Positions 1 through 7,003 of a stretch of 25,885 nucleotides of DNA are shown here, piece by piece (the first letter of the stretch is position 1; the number at the start of each line of letters is the position of its first letter). Below the pieces are notes generated by a model. The model was given only the letters and a program-made list of their open reading frames with translations, was not told where the DNA came from and searched no databases. The position numbers and the translations under genes are program-made. Location: the NCBI GenBank assembly GCA_003551265.1, contig PUMG01000034.1:1-25885 (forward strand), written 5' to 3'. The DNA comes from Halovenus sp. GTDB lineage: Archaea > Halobacteriota > Halobacteria > Halobacteriales > Haloarculaceae.

Positions 1-66
1 GAGCCGAACTGTGCCGTCGCCGTTGCTGCCAGCCTGGTCGACGAGCGGGAGGGTGTCTGGAAACAT
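1..66 (-). CDS. Possible 5' end of a divergent gene (partial)
   Basis: An open frame on the minus strand begins with ATG at 64-66 and runs off the left edge without a stop. The 22 visible codons mostly end in G or C and encode an acidic, Gly-rich start (MFPDTLPLVDQ then AGSNGDGTVRL). It would be divergent from panB, with 43 bases between the two starts. No family can be assigned from so few residues. The frame could be chance, because high-GC DNA often leaves short frames open. No clean TATA box was found at the right distance for this gene. Confidence 0.35.
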   Translation of the reverse strand, partial: MFPDTLPLVDQAGSNGDGTVRL

Positions 67-77
67 GAACTCCGGCA

Positions 78-87
78 GTATTAGTAC
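78..87 (+). promoter_or_regulatory. TATA-like box of panB
   Basis: GTATTAGTAC is centred about 28 bases before the panB ATG at 110, the spacing expected for a leaderless haloarchaeal transcript. The similar GTATTAGTG lies at the same distance before the enolase-like gene. It supports choosing 110 as the start over upstream in-frame codons. Confidence 0.45.
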
Positions 88-109
88 ACCCCCACTGGTA
101 CGTGCGCGT

Positions 110-940
110 ATGCAGAATCGAACGTCCGTCCGAGACATCTACCGAAAGTACGAGAACGGAGAACCGCTGACGATGCTGACCGCCTACGACGCCCCGATAG
201 CCGCACAGGTTGATGCAGGTGGGGTGGACATGATACTCGTCGGTGATTCGGCGGGTGACAACCACCTCGGATACGACGACACACTCCCCGTGACGATGGA
301 GGAGGCGCTGTCGAACACGGCGGCGGTCGACCGGGCCACAGAGAACGCGATGGTCGTCGGCGACCTGCCGTTTCTCTCCTACGGCGCGTCGATGGAGGAG
401 TCGGTCAAGAACGCCGGACGGTTCATGAAAGAGGCCGGGGCAGACGCGGTGAAACTCGAAACCGCACCTCACGGCGACACCACCATCGACATAATCGCAC
501 GGCTGACCGAACTCGGGATTCCGACGATGGGACACATCGGCTTCACCCCACAGCGAATGCACCAGATTGGCGGGGCGTACATCCAGGGCCGCGGTCACAC
601 CAGCTCAGCGGCGCTCGACGCTCTCGTCGAGACAGCCGAGCGACTCGAAGAAGCCGGCGTCTTCACTATCGTTCTCGAGACGATAACCGAGGAGACGGGG
701 AAGGTCGTGACGGAGGCAGTTGACGTGCCGACTATCGGTATCGGTGCGGGTCGACACGTCGACGGACAGGTGCTCGTGACCACAGACGTGCTGGGACTCG
801 GTGGCGAAGCGTTCAAGCTCTCGAAACAGTACGCAGACATAGACAGCGAGATTCGAAGCGCCGTCGAGACGTACGTCTCCGAGGTCGAAAACGGCGATTT
901 CCCGGCCGAAGAGAACGTCTACGACCCGCTCGACGAATGA
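110..940 (+). CDS. panB: 3-methyl-2-oxobutanoate hydroxymethyltransferase (ketopantoate hydroxymethyltransferase)
   Basis: PanB transfers a hydroxymethyl group from 5,10-methylene-tetrahydrofolate to 2-oxoisovalerate, giving ketopantoate for coenzyme A synthesis. It is a cytoplasmic TIM-barrel enzyme. The 276-residue product has the family hallmarks in order: LTAYDAP near residue 22, the Mg-binding loop ILVGDSAG, the segment VKLE, GHIGFTPQ, IVLETI with the expected catalytic Glu, and GIGAG. The frame is open upstream to base 11, but those residues are not PanB-like; the start at 110 gives the normal family length and sits about 28 bases after a TATA-like box. Its stop overlaps the start of samp2 by four bases (ATGA), so translation of the two is probably coupled. 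Identification is firm. Confidence 0.95.
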   Translation: MQNRTSVRDIYRKYENGEPLTMLTAYDAPIAAQVDAGGVDMILVGDSAGDNHLGYDDTLPVTMEEALSNTAAVDRATENAMVVGDLPFLSYGASMEESVKNAGRFMKEAGADAVKLETAPHGDTTIDIIARLTELGIPTMGHIGFTPQRMHQIGGAYIQGRGHTSSAALDALVETAERLEEAGVFTIVLETITEETGKVVTEAVDVPTIGIGAGRHVDGQVLVTTDVLGLGGEAFKLSKQYADIDSEIRSAVETYVSEVENGDFPAEENVYDPLDE

Positions 941-1140
941 AAGTGACCGTCGAACTCGTCGGCGAGGGCTGTCGGACGGTCGAGGTTGCCGAGGGAACCT
1001 ACAGCGACCTGCTCGAACCGTTCGACGTGAGCAGACACGAGGTGTCGATTCTCGTCGACGGAACCCCGGTCCCCGAGGACCGACCGCTCGACGACGACGT
1101 CGACCACGTCCGGATTCTCCGACTCATCAAGGGCGGATAA
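937..1140 (+). CDS. samp2: Ubiquitin-like small archaeal modifier protein, SAMP2/ThiS-MoaD type
   Basis: This 67-residue beta-grasp protein ends in RLIKGG directly before TAA. The exposed C-terminal Gly-Gly is the feature that E1-like UbaA adenylates in haloarchaea. Wording such as HEVSILVDG, PVPEDRPL and the RLIKGG tail closely matches Haloferax SAMP2, from memory. SAMP2 is known both as a covalent protein modifier on lysines and as the sulfur carrier for tRNA wobble thiolation. The start overlaps the panB stop by four bases and the GNAT gene begins one base after the stop, so the three genes look like one operon. A generic ThiS/MoaD sulfur carrier is the alternative; the KGG ending favours SAMP2. 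Confidence 0.88.
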   Translation: MKVTVELVGEGCRTVEVAEGTYSDLLEPFDVSRHEVSILVDGTPVPEDRPLDDDVDHVRILRLIKGG

Positions 1141-1141
1141 C

Positions 1142-1531
1142 ATGGACGTGAGAACCGCAACAGCGGACGACCTCGTAGACATCTGCAACGTCCTCGACGG
1201 CGCATTGCTCGAAGTCGAGATGAGTACGCTTCTGAGTGCCATCGACGATGAGAGTGTTCTCCTCGCCGTCACATCCGGGGAACACACCGACGAGCGGGTC
1301 GTCGGGGTTCTGGTCCTCGTCGAGAACGAGATTGTCGCGCTCGCGATTCGCCGCCGTCGTCGCGGGCAGGGCATCGGGACCACACTCGTCGAGGCTGCTG
1401 GCGAGAACGACCGCACACTGCGTGCTGCATTCGACGAGCGAGTCCGTCCGTTCTGGGAGTCACTCGGATTCAGGAGTACCGCAATCGAGGGGAGCGAGCG
1501 CTTCGAGGCACAACGAACGTTCGAGCAGTAA
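1142..1531 (+). CDS. GNAT-family N-acetyltransferase
   Basis: This 129-residue protein has the GNAT fold order: an N-terminal helix region (RTATADDLVDICNVLDGAL), central strands ending VVGVLVLVENEIVALAI, and the acetyl-CoA-binding loop RRGQGIGTTLVEAA (about residues 78-91; R/Q-x-x-G-x-G). The C-terminal segment PFWESLGFR is the usual GNAT beta-bulge region. The substrate cannot be deduced. It starts one base after the samp2 stop, so it is very likely co-transcribed with panB and samp2. SAMP2 acts on lysines and GNATs can acetylate lysines or N-termini, but a functional link is only speculation. Confidence 0.85.
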   Translation: MDVRTATADDLVDICNVLDGALLEVEMSTLLSAIDDESVLLAVTSGEHTDERVVGVLVLVENEIVALAIRRRRRGQGIGTTLVEAAGENDRTLRAAFDERVRPFWESLGFRSTAIEGSERFEAQRTFEQ

Positions 1532-1578
1532 CCACCGCAAACCCAACTCGTTTTGATGCTGGCAGATTCAGAACGAAC

Positions 1579-2742
1579 ATGAGCACGTACACGTTCACCG
1601 ACCGCATCCGTGAGGGTCTGCCCGAGGTCGAACTGGACGAACTTCCAGGTGAACTGGTCACGAACGACGACCGCTACGATATGTATCGCTACGCCGACTG
1701 GTTACCGGTGGACGACATCGAGTGGCTCTCGACTGGTGAAGGATGGACGCCACTCGTCGACGCACCTGCGCTTGCGGAGGGCGAGGGAGCCGACGACACC
1801 AGCGTGCTGGTGAAAAACGAGACGACGAATCCGACGTGGTCGTGGAAGGACCGGATGGCGGCGATGGTCGTCTCACACGCCGTTGCCGACGGCGCGGACC
1901 GAATCGTGACGTCGACGACCGGAAACCACGGGAGTGCAATCGCGGCGTACGCCGCCCTCGCCGGTGTCGAGAGGGTGATGGTGTTCGTCAACCCGTCAAG
2001 TGAGCCACCGCATCACGCACAGATGCGTGCCTACGGAGCCGAGACAGTGGAGCTAACTGACGAACACGAAGCCGAAACGCTGCTCGAAGCGCTCGCAGAA
2101 CGGGGCTGGTTCGTGGCGTACGGACTCGACGGCTGGTTCACGGGACAGCCCTACGTCTACGAGGGCTACAAGACCATCGCGTTCGAGATTGTCGAACAAC
2201 ACGGCGTCCCCGACGCGGTGGTCGCAGCAGTCGGTGCAGGCGACGGACTGTACGGTATCTGGAAAGGGTTCGGAGAACTCGAAACGGCGGGCCTCATCGA
2301 GGAGACTCCCGCGATAGTCAGCGCAGAAGCCGAGGAGCGACACCCGCTCGCGGTTGCATTCGAGGAGAGTGCAGAGCGAGTTGGAACGGACCCTGGCCCG
2401 GAGCCGCTGAGTACGTCGACGAAATCTCCGACCACGGGAGACCACGCGCTCGCAGCGGTGAGAGAGTCGGGCGGGAGACCGACAGTGGTCGACCGCGAGT
2501 CGATGACGCGAGCACTCCGGGCCTGTGGACGGGCGGGAGTGTTCCTCGAACCGGCTTCGGCGCTGGCTGCTGCCGGTGCGAGCGAACTCGCAGGCGAAGA
2601 AGGGTTCGACACCATCGTCGCTGTGGGCAGCGGTGCGGGTGTCGCCTGGCCCGAGAAGACGACTGAGTTGCTCGGGGCGTACCCGACTGTCGAGCCGACG
2701 CTGTCGGCGCTCGAAGCGGTTTTGCCGTTTGGGCTGGAGTGA
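1579..2742 (+). CDS. PLP-dependent enzyme, threonine synthase-like
   Basis: This 387-residue protein is of the fold-type II PLP family (tryptophan synthase beta superfamily). The PLP lysine is in NPTWSWKDRMA (Lys90), matching the PT-x-S-x-KDR motif of threonine synthase. The phosphate-recognition loop STTGNHGSAIAAYA follows, and the C-terminal AVGSGAGVAWP replaces the usual glycine loop. Threonine synthase converts O-phosphohomoserine to threonine. The N-terminal zinc ribbon seen in many archaeal ThrC proteins is missing; the protein opens directly with a TEGWTPL-type segment (STGEGWTPLVDAP). It may therefore be a paralogue acting on a related substrate. A 47-base gap separates it from the GNAT gene. 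Its stop is 12 bases from the stop of the convergent phosphohexomutase gene. Confidence 0.82.
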   Translation: MSTYTFTDRIREGLPEVELDELPGELVTNDDRYDMYRYADWLPVDDIEWLSTGEGWTPLVDAPALAEGEGADDTSVLVKNETTNPTWSWKDRMAAMVVSHAVADGADRIVTSTTGNHGSAIAAYAALAGVERVMVFVNPSSEPPHHAQMRAYGAETVELTDEHEAETLLEALAERGWFVAYGLDGWFTGQPYVYEGYKTIAFEIVEQHGVPDAVVAAVGAGDGLYGIWKGFGELETAGLIEETPAIVSAEAEERHPLAVAFEESAERVGTDPGPEPLSTSTKSPTTGDHALAAVRESGGRPTVVDRESMTRALRACGRAGVFLEPASALAAAGASELAGEEGFDTIVAVGSGAGVAWPEKTTELLGAYPTVEPTLSALEAVLPFGLE

Positions 2743-2754
2743 GCAGGACCGAAG

Positions 2755-4167
2755 CTACGTCCCGCTCAGAGCCGACTCGACGACCTCGCGTCCACCCTCG
2801 AGGAGTTCACGTACACGCCCCTCGCTCGTCGCTTCAGCGTAGATTCGAAGCTTCGGCTCGGTCCCTGACGGACGAACCAGAATCCAGGTTCCGTCTTCGA
2901 GCGTGAGTTTGAAGCCGTCGACCGTACTCACTCGCTCGACACCGACTCCACCGACATCGTCCGGTAATTCGCGTTCGAGCGCATCGAGAGTCGGCCGTTT
3001 CTGCTCGTCGGGACAGTCGAGACTGACTCTGTCCTGATGGACCTCGCCGTAGGTGTCGAACAGGTCGTCGATGCGGTCGTCCAGGGGACGCTCGCTGTGG
3101 GCACACGCCACCACCAGCGCGACCACGACTCCGTCTTTGTTTCGGAGGTGTGCACCGACACCGTAGCCGCCACTTTCTTCGCCGCCGAGAAGCGCTCCGT
3201 GTTCGCCCATCGCCTCGGCAACCCACTTGAACCCGACTGCCGTCTCGTGAACAGTCTGGCCGTGTTCGGCGGCGATGCGGTCGACGAGACTGCTCGTGGA
3301 GACGGTGCGTACCACGTCACCATCGGCGTGTTCGAGCAGGTAGTCGTAGACGACCGCGAGAACGACGTTCGGGTCGACGAAGCCTCGAGCAGGCGTCACG
3401 ACGCCGACCCGGTCTGCATCTCCGTCGTTGACGAACCCGATGTCTGCCCCACCACGTGTGACCTGTTCGACCAGCGTGGAGGCGTTCTCGGGGGTTGGTT
3501 CTGGTGGCGTCCCACCGAATGTCGGGTCACGCTCACAGCGCAGTCGGGTCACGCTCGCTCCTGTGCGTTCGAGAACCGTGTCTGTCACGTCACGCCCGCT
3601 TCCGTGCATTGCATCGTAGGCGATACGGACGTCGTCGAGCGACCGGTCGATTCCGAACGCGTCGGGGAGAACCCCGAGAACGTGCTCGATGTATGGTCCA
3701 CACAGGTCTTCGTCTCGAATGCTGTTTCCGGACTCGTGAGAGGCTGGCGCTGCAAGCCGTCGCTCGAACTCGTCTGTGAGCTCCGGAAGCGCCGGAGTCC
3801 CGTCCCCGAGGACAAACTTGACGCCGTTGTACTCGGGAGGGTTGTGAGAGGCAGTCACGACGAGCCCACCGACGAAGGGACCGGTGGCCACTGCCCACGC
3901 CAGTGTCGGAGTGGGACAGTCACGCGCCGCGACAACGGCGTCGCGTCCGTTCGAGGCGAGCACGTCAGCAAGAGTCGTTGCAAAGTCTGGAGAGTGCTCT
4001 CGGGCGTCGTAGCCGATAGCGACCGGGCCGTCTCTGCCCTGTTCGTCGAGAACAGTAGCGATAGCCTGTGCGACCATCTCAACGCGCTCGGTCGTAAACG
4101 TCGAAAGCGGTGCTCGCCAGCCGTCGGTTCCGAAAGCGATTGCGTCCACGACAGCGTGTTCGTCCAT
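2755..4167 (-). CDS. Phosphohexomutase (phosphoglucomutase/phosphomannomutase family)
   Basis: This 470-residue enzyme of the alpha-D-phosphohexomutase superfamily moves phosphate between C1 and C6 of hexose phosphates, or of glucosamine phosphate in the GlmM branch. All four signature loops are visible: the phosphoserine loop TASHNPPEYNG (Ser107), the Mg loop DGDADRVG, the sugar-binding loop GGEESGG and the phosphate-binding loop RPSGTEPKLRIY near the C terminus. I start at MDEHAVVDAIAFGTDGWR, since the conserved FGTDGWR should lie close to the N terminus; an upstream in-frame codon at 4224 would add 19 unrelated residues. Substrate specificity (glucose, mannose or glucosamine) cannot be read reliably. 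Haloarchaea use such enzymes for glycogen, nucleotide-sugar and glycan precursors. Confidence 0.92.
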   Translation of the reverse strand: MDEHAVVDAIAFGTDGWRAPLSTFTTERVEMVAQAIATVLDEQGRDGPVAIGYDAREHSPDFATTLADVLASNGRDAVVAARDCPTPTLAWAVATGPFVGGLVVTASHNPPEYNGVKFVLGDGTPALPELTDEFERRLAAPASHESGNSIRDEDLCGPYIEHVLGVLPDAFGIDRSLDDVRIAYDAMHGSGRDVTDTVLERTGASVTRLRCERDPTFGGTPPEPTPENASTLVEQVTRGGADIGFVNDGDADRVGVVTPARGFVDPNVVLAVVYDYLLEHADGDVVRTVSTSSLVDRIAAEHGQTVHETAVGFKWVAEAMGEHGALLGGEESGGYGVGAHLRNKDGVVVALVVACAHSERPLDDRIDDLFDTYGEVHQDRVSLDCPDEQKRPTLDALERELPDDVGGVGVERVSTVDGFKLTLEDGTWILVRPSGTEPKLRIYAEATSEGRVRELLEGGREVVESALSGT

Positions 4168-4254
4168 ACTGGTGTTCCTACACGCGGTGGTAAAATCTCT
4201 CCGGGGGAGAACCCGGCCCAACACGGTTGTAGAGGGGTCCGCGGAGTCTGTGCC

Positions 4255-4404
4255 TCAGATCTGGTGGGTGCGCCGTCTGGCCGCCTCGGCAATACCCGCG
4301 TTGGCAGCACAACTTGGGCACGCCCGGATACGTCCGTGTTCGTCAGCGAAGACACGGGCAAAGCGGTCTGATACGTGCGCCCCACAGTGATTACATTCTG
4401 GCAT
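4255..4404 (-). CDS. Small CPxCG-type zinc-finger protein (49 aa)
   Basis: The 49-residue protein begins MPECNHCGAHVSDRFARVF and carries two Cys pairs, CNHC (Cys4/Cys7) and CPSC in the second half, enough to bind one Zn ion in a treble-clef or rubredoxin-like knuckle. Similar very short zinc-finger proteins are abundant and conserved in haloarchaea, where several affect growth or motility, but the role of this one is unknown. The frame extends upstream to 4491, but those residues lack resemblance to the family, so I start at 4404. A 6-bp inverted repeat lies at 4415-4434, just before the start. I recall the family as an uncharacterised haloarchaeal DUF. Confidence 0.75.
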   Translation of the reverse strand: MPECNHCGAHVSDRFARVFADEHGRIRACPSCAANAGIAEAARRRTHQI

Positions 4405-4414
4405 TCGTCTGGCA

Positions 4415-4434
4415 ACCGGCCTCTTCTTGCCGGT
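4415..4434 (-). repeat. Short hairpin before the zinc-finger gene
   Basis: ACCGGC and GCCGGT pair around an 8-base loop, ending 11 bases before the start codon on the minus strand. A TATA-like GTATTTACC on the minus strand (about 4455-4463) would place transcription start near 4432, putting this hairpin at the 5' end of the mRNA. It could affect translation, serve as an operator, or be incidental. Confidence 0.4.
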
Positions 4435-4572
4435 AGATACAGGTACGACTGGATGGTAAATACAGATGGTGCCTAACGAGTTGGGTGTCACCTGAGAGAG
4501 ATGATGTAACGAGCACGAATTCTTCCAGTATTCACCGCGAGAGTGGCCAGAGCGCGGATAAAACGAGAAAGC

Positions 4573-4579
4573 TTATAAA
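4573..4579 (+). promoter_or_regulatory. TATA box of the histone-fold gene
   Basis: TTATAAA, preceded by a purine-rich BRE-like stretch (CGAGAAAG), is centred 28 bases before the ATG at 4604. It is the best TATA match in this part of the window and predicts a leaderless, probably strong, transcript. Confidence 0.7.
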
Positions 4580-4603
4580 CGATCCTCCGGAAATCTTTCG
4601 TGT

Positions 4604-4771
4604 ATGGCAGACCTAATTGTCAAAGCCGCTGTGAAAGAAGAGCTTGATGACATGAACGTTGCGTCGGATTTCTACGATGCCCTCGACGAGAGCGTCGCCG
4701 AACTCCTCGAAGACGCTGCTCGACGTGCCGAAGCCAACGACAGAAAGACGGTACAGCCGCGCGACCTGTAA
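4604..4771 (+). CDS. Small histone-fold protein (DUF1931-like, 55 aa)
   Basis: This short gene encodes 55 residues from MADLIVKAAVKEELDDMNV to a C-terminal RKTVQPRDL. The pattern of helix, short loop, long helix (VASDFYDALDESVAELLEDAARRAEAND), then a conserved RKTV-x-x-RDL strand/loop resembles the second half of archaeal histone folds and the DUF1931 family that is nearly universal in haloarchaea. RKTVxxxD is the typical L2 loop of histone folds. A DNA-binding or nucleoid role is an inference. A strong TATA box 28 bases upstream indicates leaderless transcription. The TAA stop directly abuts the stop of the convergent DUF2240-like gene, leaving no bases between the two genes. Confidence 0.8.
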   Translation: MADLIVKAAVKEELDDMNVASDFYDALDESVAELLEDAARRAEANDRKTVQPRDL

Positions 4772-5221
4772 TCAGTCCCGGAGAAGTTCTTCTCGGGCGT
4801 GTGTAGCAAGTGTACTCACGTCCACACCGTTTTGTTGAGCGTAGACGGCAGCAGCTGCTTCGACAGTAATCCCGAGATTGCTCTGTAACCGATTGATATC
4901 CGCGACAGCAGTCTGCTTTTCGATGTCGCTATCGATAATCGTATCGAGGATTCGCTCGAACGTGGTTCGCTGTTGTAGAATCTTTTCGTCGGGTTCGAAC
5001 TCCTCGGGGACGTCGACGGAGGTCGCGTCGAAGGAGACGACAACCTCGCTGTCTTGTCGCACGAGCAGTCCTTCCGTTGCGGCAACATCCACGAGGCGTT
5101 TCGCCTGGTCTGGTGAGAACCACCTGCGGTTGAGCGAGAGTTCGACGAGAAACTCACTCTCAGACATCGATGCAACACCACGCTGGCGAAACGGTGTGGC
5201 GACAGCCTGACGGAGGCTCAT
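4772..5221 (-). CDS. DUF2240-family protein, conserved in haloarchaea
   Basis: The 149-residue protein starts MSLRQAVATPFRQRGVASM and contains LNRRWFSPDQAKRLVDVAATEGLL, a wHTH-like segment that recurs in the archaeal DUF2240 family as I remember it. A second helical part (RTTFERILDTIIDSDIEKQTAVADINRLQSNLGI) and a C-terminal helix rich in Ala follow. The mix of FSPDQAKRLV and LLVRQDSEVVVSFD looks like a winged-helix DNA- or RNA-binding domain, but no function is established. An upstream extension to 5422 runs through the start of rps8e and is not family-like, so I start at 5221. A TATA-like GATTTACGC (minus strand, about 5247-5255) sits about 30 bases upstream. The gene diverges from rps8e. 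Confidence 0.78.
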   Translation of the reverse strand: MSLRQAVATPFRQRGVASMSESEFLVELSLNRRWFSPDQAKRLVDVAATEGLLVRQDSEVVVSFDATSVDVPEEFEPDEKILQQRTTFERILDTIIDSDIEKQTAVADINRLQSNLGITVEAAAAVYAQQNGVDVSTLATHAREELLRD

Positions 5222-5317
5222 TGGTGAGGTGCACCGAGCGAGAAAGCGTAAATCTTCGGACTCGAAGCGACAGACTGTTTCGAGAGGTTCAAGTATGGCC
5301 TTCTCGATTGCTCTGAT

Positions 5318-5692
5318 ATGAACAACCACGCACGCTCTACCCGACGGCGAACAGGCGGCCGACGCCGACCCAAACGCGACAGACGTAAACACGAGCTCGG
5401 CTCCGAGCCGACCGAGACGCAAGTCGGCGCACAGAAGTTGAAAACTGTAGACGTACGCGGAACCAAACAGAAGGTTCGGGCCATGCGTACGGACACCGCC
5501 AGCGTCGCCACAGACGATGGCGTCGTTGCTGCTGAGATCACGAACGTCATCGAGAATCCTGCAGACCCGAACTACGCCCGACGAAACATCATCACCCGTG
5601 GTGCGGTTATCGAGACGAGCGAGGGCACCGCCAGAGTCACGTCCCGCCCAGGTCAGGACGGACAGGTCAACGCTGTTCTCCTCGAGCAGTAA
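5318..5692 (+). CDS. rps8e: 30S ribosomal protein S8e
   Basis: The 124-residue protein has the archaeal/eukaryal S8e pattern: a basic N terminus (STRRRTGGRRRPKRDRRKHELG), then the beta-barrel core with VRGTKQKVRAMRTDTASV, the hallmark NPADPNYARRNIITRGAVIET, and a short C terminus ending VLLEQ. The length matches archaeal S8e (about 120-130 residues); the eukaryotic insertion is absent. It is a primary component of the small ribosomal subunit. It stands alone, divergent from the DUF2240-like gene and convergent with phoU. The high basic content contrasts with the acidic neighbours, as expected for an RNA-binding protein. Confidence 0.96.
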   Translation: MNNHARSTRRRTGGRRRPKRDRRKHELGSEPTETQVGAQKLKTVDVRGTKQKVRAMRTDTASVATDDGVVAAEITNVIENPADPNYARRNIITRGAVIETSEGTARVTSRPGQDGQVNAVLLEQ

Positions 5693-5734
5693 CCAGAACG
5701 ACGATTGTTCGGTCGACGTGCCGTTTCTGAGAGG

Positions 5735-5784
5735 GATTCTCGCACGGCATCATCGATATCTCGCCGCGCATCGTGGCGAGAATC
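5735..5784. terminator. Inverted repeat between convergent rps8e and phoU
   Basis: GATTCTCGC (5735-5743) and GCGAGAATC (5776-5784) are perfect 9-bp complements. A competing inner stem pairs TCTCGCC with GGCGAGA over a 9-base loop. It lies in the 132-base gap between two convergent stop codons, where a bidirectional terminator would sit. No clear T-tract follows, so the terminator role is inferred from position only. Confidence 0.35.
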
Positions 5785-5824
5785 GCTGGGCAGGTTCGAT
5801 ACTCCCGAGGAGCAGTTCTTCCGG

Positions 5825-6823
5825 TCAGGGTCTCGGTGCGGCTTTCTGGAGTGCACTCTCGGCGATGTTGACGCCGTAGTCGGCCGTCCGGGAGAGAGAG
5901 TCGATGACGAGCCCTAGCACCTGGGCGAGTTGTGGTTCGAACTCGTGAATTTTCTGGTCGACCTCGCGGACTCGTTCGTCGATACCGTCGACGTATCCTC
6001 GAGCTTTGCTCGCGCGTTCCACAGCCATCTCTGGGTCATCCGCGAGCAGTGCGTCCATCGCTGTATCGGGAACGCGCGCAACCTCTTCCCGAAGTTCCCT
6101 GAGCGGTTGCGCTGCTTCCTCGGGAATCTCCCCGACTTCGAGTGAGAGTCTGGCGATTTTCGTGGCGTGGTCAGCGATACGCTCGAGCTGTCGGGCGCTC
6201 GACTGGAAGTCGAAACACGTCTCTCGTGGGAAGCCTACCTCTTCTGATGCCGTCGGATTCCGGAGTACGGTTCTGAACACCCGTGAGGTCATATACCAGA
6301 GACGGTCCACATCGTCGTCACGCTCTATGACGTCGTTCGCGAGTTCGTCGTCGTCGGTGAGGAGCGCTTCGACGGCGTCTTCGAGCATCGTGAGAGCCAC
6401 CAGGCGCATTCGTACTATCGCGTTCTCTATCGACAACTCCGATGAGTCGAGCAAATCCTGCAACACCATCTTCTTTGGCATCTCTTCGATGACTTCCAGA
6501 CCGACCAGCCCCTGTGTTGCATCGCGAATCGTTCGTCGCTGGCTGGCAGTCATTCGATTCGTCGTGAGAGTGATGACGTCGAATCCGCTGACGTACATCG
6601 TCATCACTGCTCGACGAAGCTCGTTGTCTCCGTCCAGGTCCGAAATGTCGAGTGTTCCGACTGTGTGACCATCTTCGTGCTGTGGCGTCACCAACAGCAG
6701 GTCCCCCTCGTCGTAAAACTCTACCGTCGTCCCGGCACTCACACCGTTGTCTGTAGCCCACTCTTTCGGTAACGACACCGTGTAAGTCGAACCGCCGGTC
6801 ACCTGCACTTTCCGTGTCTCCAT
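5825..6823 (-). CDS. PhoU-domain regulator with N-terminal AbrB/SpoVT-like DNA-binding domain
   Basis: The 332-residue protein begins with an AbrB/SpoVT-type swapped-hairpin domain (about residues 1-45: METRKVQVTGGSTYTVSLPKEW, then GVSAGTTVEFYDEGDLLLVTP). Two PhoU-type three-helix bundles follow; the second shows the typical R-x-L-E-R-I-A-D-H-A-T-K-I metal-binding helix (QLERIADHATKIA) and a repeat near the C terminus (LSRTADYGVNIAES). PhoU proteins restrain phosphate uptake and signal phosphate status. This fused form is common in archaea and probably acts as a transcription regulator. No pst transporter genes are near. A TATA-like AATAAATATA stretch (minus strand) lies about 25 bases upstream. 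Confidence 0.88.
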   Translation of the reverse strand: METRKVQVTGGSTYTVSLPKEWATDNGVSAGTTVEFYDEGDLLLVTPQHEDGHTVGTLDISDLDGDNELRRAVMTMYVSGFDVITLTTNRMTASQRRTIRDATQGLVGLEVIEEMPKKMVLQDLLDSSELSIENAIVRMRLVALTMLEDAVEALLTDDDELANDVIERDDDVDRLWYMTSRVFRTVLRNPTASEEVGFPRETCFDFQSSARQLERIADHATKIARLSLEVGEIPEEAAQPLRELREEVARVPDTAMDALLADDPEMAVERASKARGYVDGIDERVREVDQKIHEFEPQLAQVLGLVIDSLSRTADYGVNIAESALQKAAPRP

Positions 6824-6840
6824 ACGTGAACTCTATCCTG

Positions 6841-6852
6841 TATATTTATTAA
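6841..6852 (-). promoter_or_regulatory. TATA box of the phoU-like gene
   Basis: On the minus strand the sequence reads TTAATAAATATA, centred about 24-25 bases before the ATG at 6823. It is a strong AT-rich box in an otherwise GC-rich spacer and supports a leaderless or very short-leader transcript separate from the upstream kinase gene. Confidence 0.6.
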
Positions 6853-6891
6853 CCCTCTGAACTATATATCCAATCGCCTGTGGAGACTATC

Positions 6892-6966
6892 CCGGTCGAC
6901 GGAACGAGTGATAGTTCTGACACGGTACGGGTGGGTTGAGAGTCTCTCACATATTCCGTCGACCGG
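6892..6966. repeat. 13-bp perfect inverted repeat between kinase and phoU genes
   Basis: CCGGTCGACGGAA (6892-6904) and TTCCGTCGACCGG (6954-6966) are exact complements, separated by 49 bases. Inside the spacer lies a smaller odd palindrome, TGAGAG-T-CTCTCA (6937-6949). The element sits downstream of the kinase stop (7004) and upstream of the phoU promoter, both on the minus strand. It could form a long hairpin in the kinase 3' UTR, or be a paired binding site. Confidence 0.6.
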
Positions 6967-7003
6967 TATACTCTGTGTGGGGGTACCGCTTCGAGAGCCT
7001 CTG

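Noticed and set aside
3037..4371. A 444-codon open frame on the plus strand opposite the phosphohexomutase gene
   Set aside because: It is the antisense shadow of a gene with clear catalytic motifs. High GC3 keeps the opposite frame open; its translation shows no recognisable domain.
5825..6823. Reading the phoU-like gene as part of a phosphate transporter operon
   Set aside because: No pstS, pstC, pstA or pstB is visible nearby; the neighbours are rps8e and a kinase gene.
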